This document shows, one piece after another, positions 15,561 through 23,848 of a DNA stretch of 64,000 nucleotides. The position numbers and the translations under genes are program-made. How positions within the stretch are numbered: the stretch's first letter is position 1; every line of letters begins with the position of its first letter. Source of the stretch: Novosphingobium album (ex Hu et al. 2023) (GTDB lineage: Bacteria; Pseudomonadota; Alphaproteobacteria; Sphingomonadales; Sphingomonadaceae). A model generated the notes under the pieces. The model did not search any database. It was not told where the DNA came from and worked only from the letters and a program-made list of their open reading frames with translations. The stretch is from contig NZ_JALHLE010000027.1 of NCBI RefSeq assembly GCF_022832385.1, positions 1 to 64,000 on the forward strand. Direction: 5' to 3'.

Positions 15561-16913
15561 ATGCGTGACCCTGCGCCATCCCGGCCGGATGGCCTCGTCG
15601 TGGTGCTGGGCGGCGGAATCGCCGGACTGGCGGCGGCAGACCGGCTCAGCCGTGCGGGCCTGCGAGTGCTGGTGCTTGAACGTCGCCCTCACGCAGGCGG
15701 AATGCATCAGGCCCGCCATATCGGTCCCTACACCTTCGATGCTGGATCGATCTTCTATGAAGAGAATGCAGGGCTGTTCGGTCTGGCGCCGGGGCTGCGG
15801 GGCCTGTGTCCCGGGGTTACGCGGGTCCAGCGCCGCATCGCGCCAGACGGGTCAGTCCGGCACTATCCGTTCGAGCCGCGCGAGCTGCTGGACCAGCCCC
15901 TGCCGGACCTCGTCCACGCGCTGGCAGATCTGGCATGGGCCCGGCTGATGGTCCGTCGCGATGGCACGCTCGATGCCCTCTGCCACAAAAGGCTCGGCCG
16001 CCGCCTTTTCGTCAGCACCGGGCTGGCATCCTACATCGCACGTTTCCACCACATCCCGCCCGACGGGATCGACGAATCCTTCTTCTTTCACCGGATGGCC
16101 TATGTGGCGCGGGTCACCCGGCCGGGCGGGCTTGCCCGAATGGCGATGCGCAGCCTGCCGCACGCCACTTCGGCCTGCACCCGCAAGCGGCCGCCGCTTC
16201 GTGTCCGGCCGCGCGAAGGCTTCTCGCCACTCTTCGAACGCATCATTGCGCACCTTGCTGCCCGCGGCGTTGAATTCCGGTTCGGAGAAGAGCTGTTCAC
16301 GCTGCAGCGCAAGGACCGCTTCTTCCTGCTATGCACCACCACCGGAGCCTTCCCCGCAGAGGCGGTGGTAAGCACGGTCCCGCTCGACACCCTGCACAAG
16401 GCGATGTTCGGCACCGGCAGCGGTCTGGTGTCGCTGGACATGACGACCCTGTTCGTTTCGGCGGCGAAGCTCGACCCCCGGCTGGGCAACGTCCTCTACA
16501 ATTTTCACCGCATCGGCTGGTGGAAGCGCGTCACCATCTATTCGCGCATCTACCCCGAGCCAGATACGGGCCGGGACTTCTTCGCCGTCGAAGCCACGAT
16601 CCCGCAGGACGGGCGCCACGATCCCGGCGCAACATTCACCGATTTCCAGCGCCACATGACCGGTCTCGGGCTGGCCGAGGACCTCGTGCTGGAAGGGCAC
16701 GAACACGTGGAGGGTTGCTACCCCCTCTACACGCCCGGTTCCGGCGTCAACGTCCGACAGGTGCTGGACCGGATCAGCCGGACGGAAGTCGTTCTCGCGG
16801 GGCGGCAAGGCCGTTTCGAATACCTGCCCACATCCAGCGGCGTGATCCGCCGTGTCGCCGAAGAGCTCGACGCAGCCCGCCATCTGGCCACCGTTTCCGG
16901 AAGGAGCACGTGA
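15561..16913 (+). CDS. FAD-dependent oxidoreductase, amine-oxidase/UDP-galactopyranose-mutase-like
   Basis: This protein has about 450 residues. The N-terminus is a dinucleotide fold, VVLGGGIAGLAAADRLSRAG, followed by VLERRPHAGG, the FAD contact of the amine oxidase/protoporphyrinogen oxidase superfamily. The C-terminal YLPTSSGVIRRVAEEL is also typical of FAD closure. It is the first gene of a plus-strand EPS group and stops one base before the pyruvyl transferase gene. Superfamily members in polysaccharide loci can be sugar mutases or oxidases, so a nucleotide-sugar or lipid-sugar role is inferred. ATG at 15561 is chosen because the 38 residues upstream have unnatural composition; the ribosome binding site is weak. 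Confidence 0.8.
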   Translation: MRDPAPSRPDGLVVVLGGGIAGLAAADRLSRAGLRVLVLERRPHAGGMHQARHIGPYTFDAGSIFYEENAGLFGLAPGLRGLCPGVTRVQRRIAPDGSVRHYPFEPRELLDQPLPDLVHALADLAWARLMVRRDGTLDALCHKRLGRRLFVSTGLASYIARFHHIPPDGIDESFFFHRMAYVARVTRPGGLARMAMRSLPHATSACTRKRPPLRVRPREGFSPLFERIIAHLAARGVEFRFGEELFTLQRKDRFFLLCTTTGAFPAEAVVSTVPLDTLHKAMFGTGSGLVSLDMTTLFVSAAKLDPRLGNVLYNFHRIGWWKRVTIYSRIYPEPDTGRDFFAVEATIPQDGRHDPGATFTDFQRHMTGLGLAEDLVLEGHEHVEGCYPLYTPGSGVNVRQVLDRISRTEVVLAGRQGRFEYLPTSSGVIRRVAEELDAARHLATVSGRST

Positions 16914-16914
16914 C

Positions 16915-18225
16915 ATGCCCCTGAAAGCCCTATCGCCTCGTGAAGCCATTCCCGGCCCGGACGACCGCGTGCAGTGGCAAGCATTTCCTGACGCTCTGTG
17001 GGGCCCCCGCCCTGAACCACGCCGCAGCGGAGCGCGGGTGCGCATATTCAACGTGAAGTACAGCCCCAACCTCGGCGACGGCCTGCTCAGCGAGTGCCTT
17101 GAGCAAGCCCTGATCGATTGCGGCACGGCGCCGGACACCTGGTCGGTGGACCTTGCCGGACGGACGGCTTACGGCGCCGGCAGCGCAAGCCGCTCGGCGC
17201 AGATGAGAGTGCTCGATGCCTGCCCTGCCCGCCTGCGTGGCCTCGCGGTCCGCGCACCTCTGGCCATCCAGTCCCGGCGGGTCTGGCGGCCACACTATCA
17301 GCGGGCTCTGAACGACGCGGACTGCGTCGTCATCGGTGGCGGCAACCTGCTTACGGATCTGGACCTCAACTTTCCCACCAAGATCGGCCTCGTCGTGAAA
17401 GAGGCCGCCCGGCGCGGACTGCCGGTCTTTCTCCATGGCTGCGGCGCTGCCGGAAACTGGACTTCGCACGCCCGGGGCCTGCTGGAAAAGGCCTTGCGCT
17501 ACGGCGCCATTCGCGGGGTCTCTGTAAGGGATGAACGTTCGCAGAGGATATGGAACGATCTCGCCGGCACGGCCTTTGGACTGGAAGCAACGCTGGTTCG
17601 CGATCCTGGTCTGCTTGCTGCACAACGCTACCGCGTGATGCCCGGACGGCGGGCGTCTGGCCCGCCAGTGGTCGGCATCAACGTCACCAGCCAGCTGGCG
17701 CTTCGCTACCATGCAGAAGATGCTCCGGACGCTGCCAGTCTCGACGCGTGGTATATCGATCTTGCCCGCGCCCTGATCGCCCGCGGCAACCGCGTTACTG
17801 TCTTCACCAACGGCTCACCGGAGGACCGCGCCTGCATGCAAAAAATGCGGCCTGCCCTCCGCGCGCTGGGCAATGCCGTGAGCTTCGCCGCCCCCCGCAC
17901 GCCGGAACAACTGGTGCACCTGATTGCCCGTCTGGACGCGCTGGCGGCCTTTCGGATGCACGCGGTGATCGCAGCCTATGCGTGCAGTGTGCCTTTTCTC
18001 GCGCTGGTCTGGGATCCCAAGCTGGACGCCTTCGTCCGTTCGGTCGGCCGGGAAGACTGGCTGTGCCGTCCCGTCAGAACGCCCGGCGAGGCCGCAGCCG
18101 AGCTGCTGCTGGACGCGATGCACTGCCCCGTACCCGATCACGAACGCGATCTGGCCGTAGCCGAAGCCCACAAGGGGGTCGCCACTCTACAGGCCGCCCT
18201 ATCGCGAGCCCTGCAGCAATCGTAA
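16915..18225 (+). CDS. Polysaccharide pyruvyl transferase family protein
   Basis: This 436-residue enzyme is predicted to place pyruvate ketals on EPS sugars using phosphoenolpyruvate. Family marks are NVKYSPNLGDGLLSECLEQAL near the N-terminus, VVIGGGNLLTDLDLN, a RDERS element, and the C-terminal RLDALAAFRMHAVIAAYACSVPFLAL in which the conserved R-x-H lies. The start is ATG at 16915 with AAGGAG upstream. Its stop overlaps the next ATG (TAATG). It groups with the FAD enzyme and glycoside hydrolase as a three-gene operon. Confidence 0.88.
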   Translation: MPLKALSPREAIPGPDDRVQWQAFPDALWGPRPEPRRSGARVRIFNVKYSPNLGDGLLSECLEQALIDCGTAPDTWSVDLAGRTAYGAGSASRSAQMRVLDACPARLRGLAVRAPLAIQSRRVWRPHYQRALNDADCVVIGGGNLLTDLDLNFPTKIGLVVKEAARRGLPVFLHGCGAAGNWTSHARGLLEKALRYGAIRGVSVRDERSQRIWNDLAGTAFGLEATLVRDPGLLAAQRYRVMPGRRASGPPVVGINVTSQLALRYHAEDAPDAASLDAWYIDLARALIARGNRVTVFTNGSPEDRACMQKMRPALRALGNAVSFAAPRTPEQLVHLIARLDALAAFRMHAVIAAYACSVPFLALVWDPKLDAFVRSVGREDWLCRPVRTPGEAAAELLLDAMHCPVPDHERDLAVAEAHKGVATLQAALSRALQQS

Positions 18226-19937
18226 TGGCACGGGCCTGGCTCTGCACAGTCTGCGCCGCCGCCATCGCAGTCACCTCTGCACAGACGGCAGTCGAACCAT
18301 CCCCTGCCCCCATCGAACTGGGGGCTGCGTCGAACTTTTCCCAGGGCTGGAGCCTGAAGACCGCGCAGGCAGCACTGAACCTGCCGGTGCCGCGGCTGCG
18401 CGACAGCATCCGCTGGGCCGATGTCGAGCGAACCGCGGGCCGCTACAGCTTCGACAAGCCGACCACGACATGGCCCGACCGTTTCGCGGACAGCAAAGTG
18501 AAGATCACGCTGACGCTCAACTGGGGCAATCCGCTCTACGACGGTGGCAAGACGCCGTACTCAGCGGAAGCTCTCGCCGCCTTCGGCCGGTTCGCAGCCG
18601 CCGTGGTACGGCGCTTTCCGCGCATCGACGCGCTGGAGATCGGCAACGAGGTCAATGGCGGCAATTTCGTCTCCGGACCGGTGAAGGATGCCGGGCTGGC
18701 TGAACGCGGGCGGTATCACCTGGCGATGGTGCGGGCCGCCGCACAGGCCGTCCGGAAGGTACGGCCGGACGTGAAAGTCCTGGGCGGCTCCACCCATTCG
18801 TTGCCGGGCGGATTCCTATGGCCCCTGCTCGACCTGCCCGGCGCCAATGCCATAGAAGGGCTCGCGGTCCATCCCTACACCACGCCAATAGACCAGTTGC
18901 CCGCACAGATCGGGCTGCTGCGCGGGTACGGTCCCGCAGCGCATCTTCCGCTCCACGTCACCGAATTCGGCAGCGCGGACCCGCAGTACGCCGCTGACGA
19001 TCTGGTGCGCGGCTATGCTACCTTCGTCGTGCTCGGCGTTGCCGAAATGGACTGGTACCCGCTCAACGAACGGGGCGACGGGCTTGTCCCGCTGGTGCGG
19101 CGCAACGGCACACTGACAGGCGCGGGCGAGGCCTTCCGTTTCGTGCAAACGCGGCTGGCAGGCCTGCGGGCGAGCGACGCCAGTCCGGACCGGTTTACCA
19201 TCGTCCACAAGTTCGGCCGCAAGATCGCGGTACTCTGGGGGGCGCCGCGTGCAGTCAGCATCGACTTGGGAACCGTCGCTGCCTTCGACGCCACCGGCAC
19301 CCGGCTTGATCCCCATTCGCTGACCCTGCGGGACGACCGGGTTCTCGTGCTGATCGGCAAGACACCCCTGACCGCAGCGTCCCTGCGGCTCGGATGCAAT
19401 CCGCTGGTGGCCGACAGCTTCTACCAGTTCGGCTATCCCGCTTCCGGACAGCTGCGGGCACCGGGCGACGGCTTCCAGCGCTTCGTCGAGATCGCCGGAC
19501 GCATCATCCCGCTCGAGGTCATGTCCGGTCAGCAACGGACCGGCGTGCCATGGACTCCCTATCTTGGCCGAGCCGACATGCGGGACCTGCGGCTTGCGGC
19601 AGACACCGTGCTCCCGGCCGTGAAAGGGCCCGACAGCGCCGTGGTCCTGCGCCACATCGCCGCACGCGACAGCCGGTTGCGAGTTCTCGCCGAGTTTTCG
19701 GTATCGCCGCGCAGCGCGGACGGCATTGTGGCCACGCTCTCCCGCAACGGCCATACGCTGCTGTCGCGGGCTGGCACCGCACCGGGCAATATCGACCTGA
19801 AGCTGAACTTGCGCAAAGGCCAGACCGTGTCGCTCTCGATCTCGCCCCGCACCAGCCCGCAAGGCGATACGACACGCTATCGCCTCCGGATCTTCGACGA
19901 GAGCCGATGCTCACAAGGCAAGCCATCGGGCGTCTGA
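18225..19937 (+). CDS. Secreted glycoside hydrolase, clan GH-A type
   Basis: This 570-residue protein has a signal peptide (MARAWLCTVCAAAIAVTSAQ). The N-terminal two thirds look like a TIM barrel of clan A (GH5/GH39-like): the acid/base Glu in LEIGNEVNGG and a nucleophile-like Glu in LHVTEFGSA. The remaining 200 residues look like beta domains without a recognised family. In an EPS operon such hydrolases trim or release polymer in the periplasm or outside the cell. The exact family and substrate are not known. Its ATG overlaps the pyruvyl transferase stop. Confidence 0.8.
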   Translation: MARAWLCTVCAAAIAVTSAQTAVEPSPAPIELGAASNFSQGWSLKTAQAALNLPVPRLRDSIRWADVERTAGRYSFDKPTTTWPDRFADSKVKITLTLNWGNPLYDGGKTPYSAEALAAFGRFAAAVVRRFPRIDALEIGNEVNGGNFVSGPVKDAGLAERGRYHLAMVRAAAQAVRKVRPDVKVLGGSTHSLPGGFLWPLLDLPGANAIEGLAVHPYTTPIDQLPAQIGLLRGYGPAAHLPLHVTEFGSADPQYAADDLVRGYATFVVLGVAEMDWYPLNERGDGLVPLVRRNGTLTGAGEAFRFVQTRLAGLRASDASPDRFTIVHKFGRKIAVLWGAPRAVSIDLGTVAAFDATGTRLDPHSLTLRDDRVLVLIGKTPLTAASLRLGCNPLVADSFYQFGYPASGQLRAPGDGFQRFVEIAGRIIPLEVMSGQQRTGVPWTPYLGRADMRDLRLAADTVLPAVKGPDSAVVLRHIAARDSRLRVLAEFSVSPRSADGIVATLSRNGHTLLSRAGTAPGNIDLKLNLRKGQTVSLSISPRTSPQGDTTRYRLRIFDESRCSQGKPSGV

Positions 19938-20370
19938 TTTCCGATTCCAAGCCCACGTGCCTCACCCCGAGGAAGGCGTTCTCCCAACCTGAAACGGACA
20001 CTGTAGCAATCCGGGGCCCATTCAGCTGGAAAACAGACAAAGCACTTCCTTCCCGACAACAGACTCCATTTTGACGCGAACAAAAGTCACAAAAAATCGA
20101 AAAAATAGCAAATACAATCGATTTAATTTATGTTACTATTTATACACTTTTACATAAATTAACTCCAATCACGATCATAATAATTCCGTAAATTACAAAA
20201 TAAATATCGAAATATATTGCATTACACAAACAAAACCCCCTAAAACAATTTCATCTCGAGCAGGACATCAACAGCCGAGAACAGAAAGAGGGTAGCCGGC
20301 ACCTTGTGATCGAGAGGATTACTCGAACAGCACGTGTTGACACAGGACTGCAGACTGAAAGGAACCTTCC
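19938..20370 (+). promoter_or_regulatory. AT-rich intergenic island upstream of the small RTX gene
   Basis: This 433-base gap has no gene. Bases 20101-20220 contain only 25 G or C in 120, against a strongly GC-rich surround. The stretch contains poly-A tracts and a perfect inverted repeat (see 20123-20162). This is the kind of DNA that xenogeneic silencers or MucR/H-NS-like proteins bind, and it may hold the RTX promoter. The last part (20260-20370) returns to normal composition and carries AAAGGAA before the ATG at 20371. Confidence 0.6.
20123..20162. repeat. Perfect 11-bp inverted repeat in the AT-rich island
   Basis: TTAATTTATGT (20123-20133) and ACATAAATTAA (20152-20162) are exact reverse complements separated by 18 bases. 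It could be an operator for a dimeric regulator or an AT hairpin. No T tract that would support a terminator follows. Confidence 0.55.
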
Positions 20371-20952
20371 ATGGCAGTTATAATCGGCACTCCCGCAGCC
20401 GACATTCTCACCGGCACCCCGCAAGCCGATGTTGTCGCCGGTCTTGGCGGCAACGATTTGATTATTTCCGGCGGCGGCAAGGACGGTATTCAAGCCGGCG
20501 ACGGAAACGACATTGTCTTCGCCGGCGCGAACCGGGACCGCGTGAATGGCGGCGATGGAAACGACTTCCTCGATGGCCAGGGATCGAATGACAAGCTGTA
20601 CGGCGGCGCTGGCGACGACATATTGCTCGGCGGCGGTCAGGATGACCGGCTCTATGGCGGCGACGGCAACGATATCATCATCGGCGGCAACGGAGACGAT
20701 GTGCTTTACGGCGACAATGCCGGCGATGGCAACGACGCTGAGGGCGGGTATGACATCTTCCGGTTCGACGCCGACGACGGAACCGACAAGGTCTTCGATT
20801 TTGAACACGGGATCGATCAGGTTCAGCTCACAGACGGCGGAAGCTACACGCTCGACTACACCGGATCGGGCAACACCGTCCTTACCTACGGCGCCACCAC
20901 CGTCACTTTCTTCGACGAAATCCTCGACTCTTCGGACATTCTCGTCGTCTGA
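20371..20952 (+). CDS. Minimal RTX (hemolysin-type calcium-binding repeat) protein
   Basis: This 193-residue protein is almost entirely RTX nonapeptide repeats. Examples are GGLGGNDLI, GGDGNDFLD, GGAGDDILL, GGDGNDIII and GGNGDDVLY between about residues 28 and 115. A short domain follows (FRFDADDGTDKVFDFEHG) with a hydrophobic terminal tail DILVV. There is no N-terminal signal peptide and no catalytic domain, which fits a type I secretion cargo with a C-terminal signal. The T1SS genes at 32581-37477 are the likely exporter. The start is ATG at 20371 with AAAGGAA upstream. A strong terminator follows. It is probably a cell-surface or EPS-bound calcium-binding protein; that is inference. Confidence 0.9.
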   Translation: MAVIIGTPAADILTGTPQADVVAGLGGNDLIISGGGKDGIQAGDGNDIVFAGANRDRVNGGDGNDFLDGQGSNDKLYGGAGDDILLGGGQDDRLYGGDGNDIIIGGNGDDVLYGDNAGDGNDAEGGYDIFRFDADDGTDKVFDFEHGIDQVQLTDGGSYTLDYTGSGNTVLTYGATTVTFFDEILDSSDILVV

Positions 20953-20982
20953 CGGCGTTCCGCACGCCTGAAGACTGCAGGA

Positions 20983-21010
20983 ACGGGGTACGGCCAAGGC
21001 CGTGCCCCGT
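20983..21010 (+). terminator. Strong intrinsic terminator after the small RTX gene
   Basis: ACGGGGTACGGCC and GGCCGTGCCCCGT form a 13-bp stem with one wobble pair, the loop being tight (AA), followed by TTTGCATTTT. It separates the RTX unit from the sulfotransferase gene. Confidence 0.8.
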
Positions 21011-21223
21011 TTGCATTTTCGCGCAAGGGGCCGCCCAGTCGCAATATTCATCCGAACTGGCAGATGGACAGGCCCTTCGAAATGGCCGCGCGCAGCAAAA
21101 ACGCCCGGATCAGAACCGTGCCCGCACGAAAACTACGGTCATTCCCGAGCACACTCGTTTTCCCCGAGAGCACCTTTGCGGATAAATGCGAACCGAGGCC
21201 ATTCCACGAGACCGGAGGCACCG

Positions 21224-22165
21224 TTGAACTCGCGCTTCGCAGATCCTTGTGCTGACGCCGGCGCAACAAGCAACGGCGCGGTCCACACGCACGCCGGCCC
21301 CAACCTCTTCATCATCGGCGCATCCAAGGCCGGGTCGAGCGCGCTGCATGCCTATCTAGATGCGCACCCCGATATTTGCATGAGTTCCGAGAAAGAGCCC
21401 TGCTACTTCGTCGATCAGACCGTGCTGCGCTCCGCCTGGCCGATCATGGCGCGCCGGCCGTGCTCGCATGACTGGCAGGCCTATCTCAGCCTCTGGCGGG
21501 GCGGAGAAGGCGCCCGGTACCGGGGCGAAGGCAGCGTGTACTATTCGCAGACCCCGCACCGCGGCAACGTCGCCGCGCGCATCGCGGCGGCCTGCCCCGA
21601 TGCGCGGATCATCTACACCGTGCGCGAACCGGTCACGCGTGCCATCGGTCACTACTGGCAACGCTTCAAGGAGTTCCAGGAACCGCTTCCCCCGGAAGAG
21701 GCCGTGCGTGAGAACGCGCTCTACCGCGACACCTCCGATTATGCCCTGCAACTGCAAGCCTATCTGGACCACTTCCCACCATCCCAGATCCACGTCATCG
21801 TGGCCGAAGAGCTGCGCACCAACCGCCGCGAGGTCATGGCGCGGTGCATCGAATGGCTTGGACTCACCCCGTTCGAATACGACGACGCCCGGCTCGCGGA
21901 CCGGCATCGTTCTCCGCCAACCAGCCGCAAACCGCGCCTCCCGCTGGTCGGAAAAGTCAGGGACTCCCGGCTATGGTCTGTCGCACGCAACCACCTGCCT
22001 GCAGGGCTGGTCACGCGTCTGCGGCAAGCCTCTACCCATACATTCGACAAAAGCGAGATCGACGAAGACGCCGCGCGAGCATGGCTGTCTGACCACCTTG
22101 CCCCCCGCCGGGCTGCGTTCGAGGCGATGATCGGACAGCCTGTCACCGCCTGGGACAACGCCTGA
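21224..22165 (+). CDS. Sulfotransferase family protein
   Basis: This 313-residue cytoplasmic enzyme is predicted to transfer sulfate from PAPS. The 5' phosphosulfate loop is FIIGASKAGSSALHAYLDAH and the 3' phosphate motif is VREPVTRAIGHYW. The start is TTG at 21224 with GGAGG 6-7 bases upstream; the longer upstream frame has no ribosome site and unnatural sequence. It lies between the RTX unit and the polymerase in the EPS locus, so sulfation of the polymer or of a lipid carrier is the likely role, though the acceptor cannot be seen. Confidence 0.85.
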   Translation: MNSRFADPCADAGATSNGAVHTHAGPNLFIIGASKAGSSALHAYLDAHPDICMSSEKEPCYFVDQTVLRSAWPIMARRPCSHDWQAYLSLWRGGEGARYRGEGSVYYSQTPHRGNVAARIAAACPDARIIYTVREPVTRAIGHYWQRFKEFQEPLPPEEAVRENALYRDTSDYALQLQAYLDHFPPSQIHVIVAEELRTNRREVMARCIEWLGLTPFEYDDARLADRHRSPPTSRKPRLPLVGKVRDSRLWSVARNHLPAGLVTRLRQASTHTFDKSEIDEDAARAWLSDHLAPRRAAFEAMIGQPVTAWDNA

Positions 22166-22180
22166 ACCGGCGCAGACGGC

Positions 22181-23608
22181 ATGGCCGCCATCCCCGTCAT
22201 GCTGTTCTGGGCGCTTGCGCTTTGGGGTTTGTTCAGCCGCAGACCGGTGCTGCTTTACCTGTTTTTCGCCACCATGCCGGTGGGGGCCTTCGCCGTCATC
22301 CCCCCCGCCCTGACCGGGGGATTGACGTTCACCGCCACGCCTGTGGTTTCCCTGCTCCTGTTCGGGCGAACATTCTTCGACCGCAAGGGCCCCGCAGCCT
22401 TCCTGACACTGGCAGTATTGCCTGAAAGACTGATGCTGCTGACGCTGTTCTGGCTTATTGCCCTGGTCTGCACGCTGTTTCTGCCGCGCCTTTTCGCTGG
22501 CGCGGTGATGATCGTGCCGATGCGGGGGATCGTGAGCGCACCCTCGCCGCTGCAACCCAGCACGCAGAACATCTCGCAGTTCGCCTATCTTTCGATCTCG
22601 GTCTTCTCCGTCTTTGCCTTTGCCCGCATGCTTCAACCTGCGGCGATGCGGCAGCATGCCTTGCGCGCGATGTGCCTGGGCGGGTTCGTCACCGTGGCGA
22701 CCGGTCTGCTCGACTATGCCAGCCAGTTTCTGCCGATCTCGCCTCTGCTCGAACCGTTCCGCACCGCCAGCTATGCGCTGCTCACCGACATCGAAGTGCT
22801 CGGCGGCAAACGCGTGGTCGGCCTGATGCCAGAGGCGTCTGCCTTCGGCGCCCAGTGCCTGTCCTTCCTGAGCGCGCTGTACTTCTATCGCCGCGCCATG
22901 GAATCATCCCGGCAGCGCGATGCCCTCGTTCCCGCCGCCATGGCTCTTCTCGCGCTCTGCGCCTGGTTATCGACCTCTTCGGGGACACTGGTCGGGCTCG
23001 CCGTTTTCGTCCTTGTCACGGCCCTTGAATGGATCGCCCGTATCCATTCCAGCGAGCGCAAGGACGCGCTATACCGCCAGGGGCTGGGCGGCGAAATGTC
23101 AGTCACCGTGCTTGCCCTCATCGCGACAGCACTGGTGGCCATCCTGCAGCCGCAGGTTCTCGATCCCCTCTATGAGCTGGTCCAGCGCATGGTGCTGGAA
23201 AAGCAATCGTCAAGTTCGTTCACCGAGCGCGGCATGTGGCGCTCCACCGCGCTCGCCAGCCTGCAGGCGAGCCACGGGTTCGGCGTGGGGCTGGGCAGCA
23301 CCCGCTCATCCAGCAGTGTCGTGGGCGTGTTCAGCAGCACCGGTGTGATCGGCGGCACCCTGTTCTACGCCTTTGTGCTGCAGTGCATGCTGCGCCGGGC
23401 CCGAGGAGCCGCAACCGAATCCCAGCTCATCCTGTCCGCCTTCCGCTTCTCCTACATCCCGCCTTTCGTCGTATCGCTGATGGTGGGCGATGCCGATTTC
23501 GGCGCAATGGCCGCGTTCGGGTTCGGGATCGTCACGGCCGTGTCCATCGCGGAGCGCGGATCGTCACGGCGAACGCTCTCCATCACGCGTCACTTGTATC
23601 CGGCATAA
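22181..23608 (+). CDS. Polytopic EPS polymerase, Wzy/O-antigen ligase-like
   Basis: This 475-residue inner-membrane protein has about ten hydrophobic segments and a large periplasmic loop region (VQRMVLEKQSSSSFTERGMW onward). RGMWRSTALASLQASHGFGVG with GSTRSSSSVVGV resembles the Wzy/WaaL-type loop that ends in a conserved GxG. It should join EPS repeat units outside the inner membrane. It starts 15 bases after the sulfotransferase stop and ends convergent with the minus-strand operon, 6 bases from it. The family is inferred from topology and context. Confidence 0.75.
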   Translation: MAAIPVMLFWALALWGLFSRRPVLLYLFFATMPVGAFAVIPPALTGGLTFTATPVVSLLLFGRTFFDRKGPAAFLTLAVLPERLMLLTLFWLIALVCTLFLPRLFAGAVMIVPMRGIVSAPSPLQPSTQNISQFAYLSISVFSVFAFARMLQPAAMRQHALRAMCLGGFVTVATGLLDYASQFLPISPLLEPFRTASYALLTDIEVLGGKRVVGLMPEASAFGAQCLSFLSALYFYRRAMESSRQRDALVPAAMALLALCAWLSTSSGTLVGLAVFVLVTALEWIARIHSSERKDALYRQGLGGEMSVTVLALIATALVAILQPQVLDPLYELVQRMVLEKQSSSSFTERGMWRSTALASLQASHGFGVGLGSTRSSSSVVGVFSSTGVIGGTLFYAFVLQCMLRRARGAATESQLILSAFRFSYIPPFVVSLMVGDADFGAMAAFGFGIVTAVSIAERGSSRRTLSITRHLYPA

Positions 23609-23614
23609 AGCGGA

Positions 23615-23848
23615 TCACTCTTCGGGCAGTTCCTTTTCGAAGGCCTGCCGCCGCAGTCCGATCAGCCAGATCAGCGCGAACAGTAGAAGCCATACCGGCC
23701 AGAAGAGGCCATCACGGACATCCCGGCGCAAGCGTCCCGGCACGGGCACCGGCCCCTGAATGCCCGAGAAGTAACAGGCCGTGGCGAACCATCCCGCCAG
23801 ATAAATGGCAGCGAAGACCAGAAACGCGTCCAGCATAACCCACCCCAT
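23615..23848 (-). CDS. Small two-helix membrane protein
   Basis: This 77-residue protein has two transmembrane segments (AFLVFAAIYLAGWFATACYF and LFWPVWLLLFALIWLIGL) and a charged tail ending in KELPEE. The start ATG at 23848 overlaps the GT2 stop (TGATG); a second ATG at 23836 is possible. It is the last gene of the long minus-strand EPS operon. No family is recognised; it may be an accessory of the glycosyltransferase. Confidence 0.7.
   Translation of the reverse strand: MGWVMLDAFLVFAAIYLAGWFATACYFSGIQGPVPVPGRLRRDVRDGLFWPVWLLLFALIWLIGLRRQAFEKELPEE

Noticed and set aside
17550..18224. Upstream extension of the glycoside hydrolase frame
   Set aside because: It lies within the pyruvyl transferase gene. 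The signal peptide at 18225 and the TAATG overlap mark the true start.
20371..20952. Tandem repeats considered as a CRISPR array
   Set aside because: The repeats are in-frame RTX codons of a protein (GGxGxDxxx), not near-identical repeats with unique spacers.
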